Source: Nannocystis punicea
GTDB lineage: Bacteria > Myxococcota_A > Polyangia > Nannocystales > Nannocystaceae
Reading direction: 5' to 3'
NCBI RefSeq assembly: GCF_026965555.1
Contig: NZ_CP114040.1
Coordinates: 4,216,001 to 4,280,000, forward strand
DNA length: 64,000 bases
The notes below the pieces were generated by a model that did no database searches, had not been told where the DNA came from, and saw only the letters and a program-made list of their open reading frames with translations. This document shows, in pieces, positions 43,681-52,176 of the stretch (position 1 is its first letter; the number at the start of each line of letters is the position of its first letter). Made by a program: the position numbers and the translations under genes.

Positions 43681-45681
43681 ATGCGGCCCCGCAGACCCGG
43701 TGCAGTACGAATCACGATGGGCGTCCTCGCGTCGCTGCTGGCGGGAGCCACGTACGCGGTGACGGCCGCGGGCCCGGCGGGGCCCAAGCCGGCGACGGAG
43801 GCGACGCGCCAGGCCAACGAGGCGCTGCTCCATCGACTGCCGTTCGACGACCGCTCGGACTTCGAGGACGCGGAGCGCGGACTCATCGCCCGCCCGCACA
43901 CCCTGACCATCACCGACGGCGACGGCAACGTGGTGTGGGACCTCGAGCCCTTCAAGAAATTCATCCGCCGCGACGCGCCGGCGCCCGACACGGTGAACCC
44001 GAGCCTGTGGCGACAGGCCCAGCTGAACCTGATCTACGGGCTGTTCAAGGTGTCGGAGCGGATCTATCAGGTCCGCGGCTTCGACCTGGCGAACATCACG
44101 TTCATCAAGGGCGACCGCGGGTGGATCGTGATGGACCCGCTGCTGACGATCGAGACGGCGAGGGCCGCGCACGCGCTGGTCAAGCAGCACCTCGGCGACC
44201 GGCCGATCGTGGCCGTGATCTACAGCCATTCGCACCCCGATCATTACGGCGGGGTCCGCGGCCTGGTCGACGAGGCCGACGTGCGCTCGGGGCGGGTGCG
44301 GATCGTCGCACCCGAGGGCTTCATGGCCCACGCGGTCAGCGAGATGGTGCTCGCGGGCACGGCGATGACGCGGCGCGCGTCGTACATGTACGGGCTGTTC
44401 CTGCCGCGCGACCCGCAGGGCAACGTGGGCAGCGGCCTGGGCATCGCCACCGCCGGCGGGACGGTGTCGCTCATCGCGCCGACGCAGTCGATCACGAAGA
44501 CCGGGCAGGAGCTGACGATCGACGGGGTGAAGATGGTGTTCCAGCTGACGCCGAACACCGAGGCGCCGTCGGAGATGAACACCTACTTCCCGCAGTTCAA
44601 GGCGATGTGGATGGCGGAGAACGCGACCCACACGCTGCACAACATCCTGACGCTGCGCGGGGCGCCGGTGCGCGACGCGCTGGCGTGGGCCAAGTACCTG
44701 CAAGAGACGATCGAGCTCTACGGCGACGGGATCGAGGTCAAGTTCCAGGCCCACCACTGGCCGATGTGGGGCCCGAAGACGGTGCGCACCTACCTCGAGC
44801 AGCAGCGCGACCTCTACAAGTACATCCACGACCAATCCTTGCACATGCTCAACTTCGGCTACCTGGGGTCGGAGATCGCCGAGTACCTGCAATTGCCGCC
44901 GGCGCTGGCGCAGTACTGGCCGAACCGCGGCTACTACGGGACGGTCCGCCACAACGCGCGGGCGGTGTACCAGCGCTACATGGGCTTCTACAGCGGGAAC
45001 CCGTCGGACCTCGACGAGCTGCCGCAGGAGCCGGCGGCCCGCAGGTACGTCGATTACATGGGCGGCGAGGCGGCGGTGATCGAGCGCGCCCGCGCCGACT
45101 TCGCGCGCGGCGAGTACCGCTGGGTGGCGCAGGTGCTGCGGCACGTGGTGTTCGCCAACCCCGACAGCGTCGCCGGCAAGGAGCTGCTGGCGGACGCCTA
45201 CGAGCAATTGGGCTACCAGGCGGAGTCGGGGCCGTGGCGCTCGTCGTACCTGCAAGGCGCCAGCGAGCTGCGCAACGGCGTGCCCGAGAGCCCGCCGACG
45301 AACACGAGCGGCAGCGACACCCTGCGCGCGCTGACGCCGACGCTGCTGTTCGACTACCTGGCGGTCCGCCTCAACGGCGCGCGGGCGGCCGCGAAGACGC
45401 TGAAGCTCGACGTCGAGCTGACCGACCTCAAGGAGCGCTACGAGCTGACGGTCGACCGCGGGGTGCTCAACTACTCGCGCCGCACCGCCGAGGTCGCCGG
45501 CGCGGACGCCAGCCTGGCGCTGACGAAGATGGCGCTGATCGAGCTGCAGCTCGGGGAGACGACGCTCGAGGAGGCGATCGCGGCCAGGACGCTCAAGCTG
45601 CGCGGCAACCGGGCGGCCGTCGAGGAGTTCCTCGGCCTGCTCGATCGCTTCCCGCCGACGTTCAACATCGTCACGCCGTGA
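43681..45681 (+). CDS. Alkyl sulfatase-like metallo-beta-lactamase-fold hydrolase
   Basis: A 666-residue secreted enzyme of the SdsA1/BDS1 linear alkylsulfatase type, which cleaves alkyl sulfate esters using two zinc ions. The metal motif is 'YSHSHPDHYGG' (about residue 183). Further family blocks are 'NTEAPSEMNTYFPQFKAMW', 'AENATHTLHNILTLRGAPVRD', the helical dimerisation region and a C-terminal SCP2-like domain (from about 545). The start at 43681 gives a signal peptide ('GVLASLLAGATYAVTAAG'). No sulfate transport gene is adjacent. Substrate within alkyl sulfates is not predictable. Confidence 0.92.
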   Translation: MRPRRPGAVRITMGVLASLLAGATYAVTAAGPAGPKPATEATRQANEALLHRLPFDDRSDFEDAERGLIARPHTLTITDGDGNVVWDLEPFKKFIRRDAPAPDTVNPSLWRQAQLNLIYGLFKVSERIYQVRGFDLANITFIKGDRGWIVMDPLLTIETARAAHALVKQHLGDRPIVAVIYSHSHPDHYGGVRGLVDEADVRSGRVRIVAPEGFMAHAVSEMVLAGTAMTRRASYMYGLFLPRDPQGNVGSGLGIATAGGTVSLIAPTQSITKTGQELTIDGVKMVFQLTPNTEAPSEMNTYFPQFKAMWMAENATHTLHNILTLRGAPVRDALAWAKYLQETIELYGDGIEVKFQAHHWPMWGPKTVRTYLEQQRDLYKYIHDQSLHMLNFGYLGSEIAEYLQLPPALAQYWPNRGYYGTVRHNARAVYQRYMGFYSGNPSDLDELPQEPAARRYVDYMGGEAAVIERARADFARGEYRWVAQVLRHVVFANPDSVAGKELLADAYEQLGYQAESGPWRSSYLQGASELRNGVPESPPTNTSGSDTLRALTPTLLFDYLAVRLNGARAAAKTLKLDVELTDLKERYELTVDRGVLNYSRRTAEVAGADASLALTKMALIELQLGETTLEEAIAARTLKLRGNRAAVEEFLGLLDRFPPTFNIVTP

Positions 45682-45685
45682 AAGA

Positions 45686-45755
45686 TATGTTTAATAAGAC
45701 ATGGTGAATCGGACATGCCGCCGGGGGCATGTCTGAAGAGACAGCTCATTGCCCG
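45686..45755. repeat. 14-bp repeat array, 5 units, between convergent genes
   Basis: TATG 45686, CATG 45700, 45714 and 45728, CAGC 45742, exactly phased. It begins 4 bp after the sulfatase stop and covers the stop of the convergent membrane protein gene (45746). Confidence 0.85.
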
Positions 45756-46732
45756 GGCCCGGCGGCGGCGCGGCTGCGGCGGAGCAGCGGCCAGCTGACG
45801 AGCGCGAGCACGGCGAACGAGGCGGTCATGATCAGCCGCGAGCTGAGGACGAACAGCGCGATCGCGGCGTCGTCGGCCCCGACCCACTTGAAGCCGCCGA
45901 CCCACCCGGCCTCCTGGATCCCCAGCGCCCCCGGCGTGAAGCCGAGCATGCCCGCGAGCTGGCCGATCGGGGTGGCGGCGGCGATCTGGAAGAAGCTGAA
46001 GTCGACGCCGATGCCGGCGGCGGTCGACCAGAACAGCAGCATGGCGGCGAGGTAGCGCAGCAGGCTGTAGACGCCGATCTGCACGGCCAGGCGGCGGTCG
46101 ACGACGGGCGGGTCGAGCTCGGCGTCGTCGACGGCGACGCGGCGCAGGCGGGCCCGCAGGGCGCGGGCGGCCGCGTAGGTGCGCAGGGCGAGGCGCGTCA
46201 GCGGGGCCAGGCAGACTGCGGCGAGGGCGGCGAACAGCAGGCACACGCCGGCGAACGAGCCGGCCGCCTCGGCGCCGGTGAAGCCGCCGCGCCAGGCGAC
46301 GAGCGCCCAGGCCAGCAGCATGACCGGCAGGACGAGGTCGAACACCCGCTCGAGCACCGCCTGGGTGATGGCGTGGCCGAGGCCGCGCTGCGAGCCGGCG
46401 GCCCGCAGGGCGACGCCGCGGCCGACGATGTCCATGACGAACGCGGAGCTGACCTGGCCGAGGATCTTGGTCAGCGCGAGGCTGTGGAAGTAGGCGACGA
46501 GCGGCAGCCGGTTGCCGCCCATCGCCTCGGCCATCAGCCGCCAGCGCGCGCTGGTGACGAGGGTCGCGGCGAAGGTCGCCAGCAAGCACACGCCGAGCCA
46601 CCCGGGCCGCAGCTCGGCCCGCGCGAACGCGGCCCGCAGCTCGTCGCCGCCGGGCACCAGCCACCACACCAGCCCGGCCAAGAGACCCAGGCCGAGCAGC
46701 AGCTTGAGCGCGGTGCGCAGGCGCGGGCTCAC
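45746..46732 (-). CDS. Flippase-like (UPF0104 / LPG synthase TM domain) membrane protein
   Basis: A 328-residue protein with about eight membrane helices of the UPF0104/lysylphosphatidylglycerol-synthase transmembrane family, which includes presumed lipid flippases. Diagnostic segments are 'LALTKILGQVSSAFVMDIVGR', 'ERVFDLVLPVMLLAW' and 'GFTPGALGIQEAG'. The start is a GTG at 46732. A paralogue lies directly upstream (47027), the two separated by a repeat-rich 294-bp spacer. The catalytic C-terminal domain of MprF is absent, so aminoacyl-lipid synthesis is not expected. The transported lipid is unknown. Confidence 0.83.
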   Translation of the reverse strand: MSPRLRTALKLLLGLGLLAGLVWWLVPGGDELRAAFARAELRPGWLGVCLLATFAATLVTSARWRLMAEAMGGNRLPLVAYFHSLALTKILGQVSSAFVMDIVGRGVALRAAGSQRGLGHAITQAVLERVFDLVLPVMLLAWALVAWRGGFTGAEAAGSFAGVCLLFAALAAVCLAPLTRLALRTYAAARALRARLRRVAVDDAELDPPVVDRRLAVQIGVYSLLRYLAAMLLFWSTAAGIGVDFSFFQIAAATPIGQLAGMLGFTPGALGIQEAGWVGGFKWVGADDAAIALFVLSSRLIMTASFAVLALVSWPLLRRSRAAAGPGQ

Positions 46733-46740
46733 GCGCGCGG

Positions 46741-47026
46741 CCTCCTCGAGGACATGTCCGAAGAGACCTGTTGTCGCGGGCAGGGTGAAAGGGACATGTG
46801 CGAAGGGATCGGTGCGGCGCCAGGCTCTGCCCGGCGCACGACGGCGCGTCGCCGCCGGCTGGTGCCCGGAGGGACCTGTCGCGGCGGGCAGGGGGAGAGG
46901 GACATGTGCGAAGGGCCGGAGGCTCGCGGCCCGGGGGCGGACGGGCGCAGGACGGCGCGTCGGCGCCGGCTGGTGGCCGAAGGGACCTGTTGTATCGGGC
47001 AGGGTGGAAGGGACATGTGCGAAGGG
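46741..47026. repeat. 110-bp tandem repeat, 3 copies, each carrying a 14-bp array
   Basis: Three copies are marked by GGGACATGTG at 46791, 46900 and 47010 (109 and 110 bp apart). Each holds phased cores: CATG 46753, CCTG 46767, CAGG 46781, CATG 46795; CCTG 46876, CAGG 46890, CATG 46904; CCTG 46986, CAGG 47000, CATG 47014. It fills the gap between the two flippase-like genes. Larger segments containing a 14-bp array can thus themselves be amplified. Confidence 0.85.
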
Positions 47027-48088
47027 CTAGGCATTCGCGGGGGCGCCGGCGCGCGGCTCGGAGGACGGGCGCAGGTCGAGGGCGGCGCGCCAGCCGAGGC
47101 GCAGGCGCAGGCTGGCGCCGATGCCGAGGGCGGCGATCATGGCGAGCTGGCAGGTGTAGAGGAAGAAGGCGTAGGTCGAGCCGCCGGCGCGGACGACGTC
47201 GGGCGGGAGGAACAGGCCGAGGCCGGCAGCGACGCCGAGCTGGAAGGTGCCGACGTGGGCCGGCGGGCCGGGCACGAGCAGGGTGAGGTTGAGGACGGCG
47301 AGGACGGCGAGCGCCTCGAGCGGGCCGAGGTCGAGGCCGCAGGCGCGCGCGAGCAGGGCCATGCCGAACACGTTGGTGCCCCAGTAGGCGACGGTGCCGA
47401 CCAGGAACAGCAGCAGCGGGCGCAGCGAGGGCAGGGCGCGCAGGCCTTCGGCGAGGCCGCGGGCGACGTCGGCGAGGATCGCGGCCGGCCGCGCGGCGAT
47501 CCGCCCGAGGCCGCGCCGCAGCAGCAGCTCGAGCGCGGCCGGCCAGCGCGCGAGGACGACGAGGACGGCGAGGGCGGCGGCGAACAGGGCGAAGGCGGCG
47601 GTGCAGGCGGCGTAGAGGCCGGTGAGCGCCGGGACGTCGGGGGCGCCCGCGGCCGCGACGAAGAAGGCCGCGCACACGCACAGGCCGTCGACGACGCGCT
47701 CGATGGCGACGGTGCCGAGCAGCTGGCTGGCCGGGATGCCGCTGCGCCGCGCGAGCAGGGCGGGGCGCACCAGCTCGCCCAGACGCCACGGCAGGGCGAC
47801 GATCCACAGGGCGCCGGCGAGGCCGACGAGCATGACGTCGCCGAACCGCACCTGTCCCAAAGGTCTGACGAGGAACCACCACCGCGCCGAGCGCAGGAAG
47901 GCGTACAGCAGCAGGGTGGCCAGGTAGGCCGGGAGGCCCCAGGCGGCGATCTCGAGCTCGTCCGGGACGGGATCGAGCTGGCGCTGGACCAGCCACAGCG
48001 CGAGGCCGGTGATCACCAGCGACAGACCGACGCGCAGCCACGCACGCGCGGGCGCGGGGGTGGGCGCAGTGGCGGGCGAGGCGGTCAC
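47027..48088 (-). CDS. Flippase-like (UPF0104 / LPG synthase TM domain) membrane protein, paralogue
   Basis: A 353-residue polytopic protein of the same family as the next gene, with 'WRLGELVRPALLARRSGIPASQLLGTVAIERVVDGL' (here spanning about residues 100-137) and 'LLVPGPPAHVGTFQLGVA'. These are the features of this flippase-like group, in which the Arg/Glu-rich segments lie in membrane-embedded grooves. It starts at a GTG at 48088. The pair of paralogues suggests either two related lipid substrates or a heteromer. No glycosyltransferase partner is seen nearby. Confidence 0.82.
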   Translation of the reverse strand: MTASPATAPTPAPARAWLRVGLSLVITGLALWLVQRQLDPVPDELEIAAWGLPAYLATLLLYAFLRSARWWFLVRPLGQVRFGDVMLVGLAGALWIVALPWRLGELVRPALLARRSGIPASQLLGTVAIERVVDGLCVCAAFFVAAAGAPDVPALTGLYAACTAAFALFAAALAVLVVLARWPAALELLLRRGLGRIAARPAAILADVARGLAEGLRALPSLRPLLLFLVGTVAYWGTNVFGMALLARACGLDLGPLEALAVLAVLNLTLLVPGPPAHVGTFQLGVAAGLGLFLPPDVVRAGGSTYAFFLYTCQLAMIAALGIGASLRLRLGWRAALDLRPSSEPRAGAPANA

Positions 48089-48707
48089 GCTGGCGAGAGT
48101 GTCCCCGGGGCGCGCGCGAATGTCAGGGCCCTGGCTCGGACCCGGGCGATCGCCGCGTCGCGCGGCGGCGGGGGATGCTCACGCGGCGCAGCGGGGCGGC
48201 GATCCGGCCCGCGTGGCCAGGGCCGCACGACCCGGCTGGACGAGGGAGGCGCCGCGCTCGCCGGCGAGGTGATGCACTCGCCAGGTCCGGGACTCACGCG
48301 GGCCCGCGGTCCCAGTGCGGTGAGGCGGGCTCGTGGCCCGAAGGCTGGGAGGAGGGAGTGACTCGTGGCGTGCGACCTGCTCGCGAGCGAGTCGTTACGG
48401 TCGCGTGAGGGGATCGCAGGGCACGGCCGACTCGCCGGTGCAGCGCCGTCGTGCGGGCGAACCAGCCGCTCGCGCGCCCGCTCGCGTGGCGGGTCGCGGG
48501 AGGCGATCGCGGGACGCGGTCGACTCGCCGGCGCTCGACCTCCTGCGGACGAACCAACGCGGTCGAGCACCCGCTCGCGAGGGCAAGTTGCGTGAGGCGA
48601 TCGCTCGACCACGTCTTGCAGGCCGACCAACGCGAAGAGCGGCGTCGTGGCGCCGCTCTCGAGGGATGCAGGTTGTTCGGATACCGGGGCGGCGGACCGC
48701 GCCGGGT
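48089..48707. repeat. Gene-free spacer with degenerate ~95-bp repeats (about 48405-48640)
   Basis: Two and a half degenerate copies of a segment around GAGGNGATCGCNGGNCNCGG...CGACTCGCCGG...GCGGNCGAACCA...CACCCGCTCGCG lie at about 48405-48500, 48500-48590 and 48590-48640. Short open frames here have no codon pattern or family. This is similar in style, though not in sequence, to the repeats at 20573. No 14-bp arrays were noticed. Function unknown. Confidence 0.5.
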
Positions 48708-49022
48708 TCACTTCTTCTTGGCGCTGCGGAAGCGGCTCAGGTCGCTGGGCAGGTCGGCGACCTGCGGGAAGCTCTTCTCGGGGTGCAGCTTGCGGGCGCG
48801 CTCGAGGAGGGTCTCCTCGGACTCGCGGCGCTCGGGGTCGGGGACGCAGCACTCGACCGGGCACACGGCCTGGCAGGCCTCGTAATCGTGGAACCCGACG
48901 CACTCGGTGCAGAGGTTGGGGTCGATGACATACCTGTCGTCGCCCTCCGAGATCGCCTCGTTGGGGCACTCCGGCTCGCACGCGCCGCAGTTGATGCACT
49001 CTTCAGTGATGTGGGTCGCCAT
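48708..49022 (-). CDS. YfhL-type 4Fe-4S ferredoxin
   Basis: A 104-residue ferredoxin with two 4Fe-4S binding motifs: 'CINCGACEPECP' near the N-terminus and the expanded 'CTECVGFHDYEACQAVCPVECC' around residues 38-60. This asymmetric second motif is that of YfhL/Alvin-type ferredoxins, which have low-potential clusters. The ATG at 49022 is right for the family; open frame further upstream is not conserved. The C-terminus is Lys-rich. A small cytoplasmic electron carrier; the partner is not indicated by neighbours. Confidence 0.92.
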   Translation of the reverse strand: MATHITEECINCGACEPECPNEAISEGDDRYVIDPNLCTECVGFHDYEACQAVCPVECCVPDPERRESEETLLERARKLHPEKSFPQVADLPSDLSRFRSAKKK

Positions 49023-49148
49023 GGGTAAAACTGGGCTCCTTCTTGGCCGGGGCCACGCGCCCGCAGTGTGCCACGCCTGGACGGCGGCGGCGCAGCGGAA
49101 GATGTGACCTTGCGTCAAGATCGCGCGCAGCCCCGCAGGGGGCCGCTC

Positions 49149-49565
49149 TCAGACCTGCAGTAGGGCCTCGATGTCGCGGCGCAGGCCCCGGAAGCCCGCG
49201 AGCACGCGTTCGGCCTCGGCGGTGCGGGCCTCGTCGTCCCCCTGGGCCGGGTCGGCAACGACGGCCAGGACGTAGGCGCCGCCGACGAATGCGCAGCAGA
49301 GGCGGCTGTGACTTGCCTCAATCAAGATCTCACAGCCCCCTCGCCCGCGATCTTGGAACCAAGCGGCCAGCCGCTCGGCGGCCCGGTCGAGCTGGGCGCC
49401 GAGGATCTGGACCTCGAGCGCGGTGGTGCGGCTTTCATCGAAGGCGAGGTCCACGGCGTCGCCCTGGTCGTCGCTGAGCACCGCGCCGCGGGCTGCGGCC
49501 TCCCGAGTGATGTAGTCGGCCAGCACGTGGCCGAACTCGCTGTAACCCGAAAAAATCTCGGCCAT
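49149..49565 (-). CDS. Small cytoplasmic protein, hypothetical
   Basis: 138 residues from an ATG at 49565, without signal or membrane segment. It has an alpha/beta look: 'FGHVLADYITREAA' helix, then strands 'GGCEILIEASHSRLCCAFV' and 'GAYVLAVVADP', then a C-terminal helix with 'FRGLRRDIEALLQ'. The strand-helix order and the 'YVLAVVADP' strand are reminiscent of Roadblock/LC7 proteins, but this is only a visual resemblance. It lies between the ferredoxin and the iron-locus lipoprotein on the same strand. Confidence 0.55.
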   Translation of the reverse strand: MAEIFSGYSEFGHVLADYITREAAARGAVLSDDQGDAVDLAFDESRTTALEVQILGAQLDRAAERLAAWFQDRGRGGCEILIEASHSRLCCAFVGGAYVLAVVADPAQGDDEARTAEAERVLAGFRGLRRDIEALLQV

Positions 49566-49591
49566 GCAGTGCGGCCATATTGCGCTGATGG

Positions 49592-50851
49592 CTACATCTC
49601 GTCATCGCTGCCGGTGCAGGCGGCGATTCCGAGCGCGGTCTGGTAAGCGCAGGTGGCATCGATCAGGCGCTGGCTGACTTCCATGGCCGCCGCCTCGTCC
49701 TCGCCGGTGCGCACCAGCTCGGCGTAGGCCTCCCAGTCGGCCAGGTAGGCCTCGGTGTTCATCATCGCCGAGCCCATCCCGGCGACGATGAGCTTGGCGT
49801 AGGTGCGCCCCTCGACCGCGCCCTTGTAGCTCGGCGGGATCCCGAGGCCCTCGCTGAACGCCTGGTCCGCGTAGTTGCGGGTGCGCTTGGCGAACGCCTT
49901 GTCCATCTCGATGGCGATCAAGGTGCCGCTCACCATCGCCGGGTCGCCGGCCAGCATGCCCTCGATGACGGCGATGCCGGGGGTGTTGCGGTCCTGCAGG
50001 CGGTCGCGGACGAGCCCGAACACGCCGAGCGCGCGGGCGGCCGCGGTCGCGTCGGCGCCGTCGGCGGCGGCGATCGCCTGGCCGACGATGTCGCGGTGGG
50101 CGGCCCGGAAGAGGGTCTTCTCGATGATCTGCTTGGTCGGGGGGATCCGCCAGTCGTCGATGGCGGTGGCCGGGGGCTCGCCGCTGATGGCGTCGTGGCC
50201 GGCGGCGAAGGCGGCGTCGATGTCGGCGACCATCGGGTCGCCCTCGGCGCTCCAGCCCTCGCTCTGGGCCCGCGTGGCGAGGGTCCGGAGGCCGCCGTCC
50301 CACACGCAGTGGGCCTCGTCCCAGGCGGCGTACTTGTCCTCGGAGCCGGTCTCGACGGCCGAGAGGTTGCCGCGCAGGTGGAACATGAGGCTGGTGTAGA
50401 GGTGGCCCTCGGCCAGGGCGGCCCCGGGGCCGTCCGCGTCGGCCAGGGCGGCCGTGATGGCGCTGTCGTCGTCGCGCATGTTGGCGGTGTCGAGCGACTG
50501 CACGTAGACCTTGAGCGCGTCGGTGTAGGCGGCCGAGGCGGCGGCGGCGTCGGCGTCGGCGGTGGCGGCGAGGAAGGTCGCGGCCCCGGCCATGGCGTCC
50601 TTGCAGGCCTGGCTGGCGTGGTCGCCGAGGGTGTGCGGGTTCAGGTCGCCGCCCGGCTCGCCGGTGGTGCCGGCGGTCGGCTCGTCCTCGGTGGTCGTCG
50701 GGCCCGCGGTCTCGGTGCCCTCGGTCGCCGGCTCGGCGGTGGTCGGTCCGGCCGTCGAGGCGTCGGTGGTGCCGTCGGTCTCCGATTCGTTGCCAGGACA
50801 GGCGGCGAGACCGAGCGAGAGGGCGAGTAGGGGAAGGCTGCGCAGGCGCAT
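49592..50851 (-). CDS. Iron-regulated lipoprotein, possibly Fea1-like
   Basis: A 419-residue lipoprotein (lipobox 'GLAAC', start ATG 50851) with a Thr/Glu/Gly linker to about residue 75. The mature domain is Ala/Asp-rich and helical ('LKVYVQSLDTANMRDDDSA', 'EDKYAAWDEAHCVWDGG', 'LADWEAYAELVRTGEDEAA'). The aromatic/acidic helices recall the low-iron-induced Fea1 family, but this is a tentative reading. Two Fur-box-like sites lie in the divergent promoter at 50895 and 50995, so it is probably made under iron limitation and may bind iron or an iron chelate outside the cell. Confidence 0.7.
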   Translation of the reverse strand: MRLRSLPLLALSLGLAACPGNESETDGTTDASTAGPTTAEPATEGTETAGPTTTEDEPTAGTTGEPGGDLNPHTLGDHASQACKDAMAGAATFLAATADADAAAASAAYTDALKVYVQSLDTANMRDDDSAITAALADADGPGAALAEGHLYTSLMFHLRGNLSAVETGSEDKYAAWDEAHCVWDGGLRTLATRAQSEGWSAEGDPMVADIDAAFAAGHDAISGEPPATAIDDWRIPPTKQIIEKTLFRAAHRDIVGQAIAAADGADATAAARALGVFGLVRDRLQDRNTPGIAVIEGMLAGDPAMVSGTLIAIEMDKAFAKRTRNYADQAFSEGLGIPPSYKGAVEGRTYAKLIVAGMGSAMMNTEAYLADWEAYAELVRTGEDEAAAMEVSQRLIDATCAYQTALGIAACTGSDDEM

Positions 50852-50894
50852 GAAAGTCTCCTGATGGGCGGCTTTGGGGCGGACGGCGCCGGTC

Positions 50895-50915
50895 ATAATG
50901 AAAAGGAAAATCATT
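50895..50915. promoter_or_regulatory. Fur-box-like operator
   Basis: The AT-rich dyad ATAATGAAAAGGAAAATCAT (first 20 of 21 bp) matches the classic GATAATGATAATCATTATC pattern in both arms, in an otherwise very GC-rich region. It is 44 bp upstream of the divergent lipoprotein gene (start 50851). Confidence 0.65.
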
Positions 50916-50994
50916 TGCAAGGTCATTTGTGTCCTGTCTCTTGGGTGGAGCACCTCGCTTGACCCCCGGGGGACTGCGGTGCTACAGAACCCGC

Positions 50995-51018
50995 AAAATG
51001 AAAACGATTTTCAATATT
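50995..51018. promoter_or_regulatory. Fur-box-like operator overlapping a start codon
   Basis: The dyad AATGAAAACGATTTTCAATA resembles a Fur box and contains the ATG at 50998. Binding here would block initiation of transcription or translation of the lipoprotein gene and the FecA-like operon. Confidence 0.65.
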
Positions 51019-52170
51019 GCCCTCGCCACCGCGGCGACGGTCGCGGGGGGATGCGTGGGCTACGAGCCGATGCAACCGCCCACGTTCGAGGGCGACGGGC
51101 TGCCGCCGGAGGTCGACCTCTGCGAGGGCTGTCCCGAAGACCAGCCGCTCCGCGGCGAGCTGATGCTGCTGGTCAACACCAAGCCGACCGACGGCGGGGC
51201 CAACTTCCAGTCCAACTTCGCGCTCGACGACAAGGGCCGGTTCGTCGGCAACGCGCTGTACCTGTACGACCCGTCGCGCAAGTGCGACGGCGAGGGCTGC
51301 CTGGCCAAGGTCGGCAACCTGTGGCTCGACGAGAAGATGGGCCCGATCTCGCTGGCCGACACGTCGCTGCTGCGGTTCACCGTGCGCGACCTGGCCTGGC
51401 ACCCCGACCAGGGCCTGTGGGGCCTCAGCTACGACCCGCTCAACGACGAGTGGGGGCTGATGACCCTCGGCGTACCCGACTGGACCCGCGCCGACAACCG
51501 CATCGAGAGCGTCCGCTACGCCTTCAAGTACGGCGACGTGAAGGACCCGGCGACCGACGCCTGCTACTGGCGCCAGAGCATGACCGGCCTCGAGTTCGTC
51601 GGCGACTCGCTGTTCGCCGGCTCGGCCGGCAAGCCCGGCAACGGCCTCGACGCCCGCGGGGCGCTGTTCCTGCTCGACCCCGAGTTCATGGCCGCGCCCA
51701 GGCACTGCGTGCTGCCGAGCGACATCAGCCACGACCCGGTCTACTACGCCTGCGACCCGATCTGCTCGGTCCACGCCGAGTTCGAGGAGAAGGTGGGTGT
51801 CTCCGGGGACATGGCCCCCGGGCCAGACGGTGACGTGCTCGCGCTGGTCCGCGGCGAGATGTCGGAGACCTTCCCCGCGGGCCGGCACGAGCTCCTGCGG
51901 GTGGCGGCGACCGGCGAGCTGCCGGAGCCGCGCTCGTACGGGCCGTTCATCGACGACATCCCGGCGGGCCTCGAGATCGAGGGCCTGGCGCGGGTCCAGG
52001 GCGCGCTGTACGGGGTCGGCATCGGCGGCACGGTCTACAAGATCACCGAGCCGACGGCCGAGTCGCCGAGCTCGTGGAGCTTCGCGGTCCACGACGAGCT
52101 CGGGCCGCTGTTCACCGATCCCGATCGCAGCCTGCGGATCCGCGGGGCCACGGCCGTCGTCGTGCCCTGA
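50998..52170 (+). CDS. Secreted lipoprotein upstream of FecA-like receptor
   Basis: A 390-residue lipoprotein; start ATG 50998 with lipobox 'VAGGC'. The mature part shows beta-strand repeats ('LYLYDPSRKCDGEGCLAK', 'LAWHPDQGLWGLSYDP', 'GVGIGGTVYKITEP') compatible with a beta-propeller-like fold, and several Cys. It contains 'CEGCPEDQPL', the peptide commonly produced by the 14-bp repeat. First gene of the apparent Fur-controlled operon: the receptor starts 6 bp after its stop. A substrate-binding or surface partner role for the receptor is inferred from that position only. Confidence 0.75.
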   Translation: MKTIFNIALATAATVAGGCVGYEPMQPPTFEGDGLPPEVDLCEGCPEDQPLRGELMLLVNTKPTDGGANFQSNFALDDKGRFVGNALYLYDPSRKCDGEGCLAKVGNLWLDEKMGPISLADTSLLRFTVRDLAWHPDQGLWGLSYDPLNDEWGLMTLGVPDWTRADNRIESVRYAFKYGDVKDPATDACYWRQSMTGLEFVGDSLFAGSAGKPGNGLDARGALFLLDPEFMAAPRHCVLPSDISHDPVYYACDPICSVHAEFEEKVGVSGDMAPGPDGDVLALVRGEMSETFPAGRHELLRVAATGELPEPRSYGPFIDDIPAGLEIEGLARVQGALYGVGIGGTVYKITEPTAESPSSWSFAVHDELGPLFTDPDRSLRIRGATAVVVP

Positions 52171-52176
52171 GCCGTC

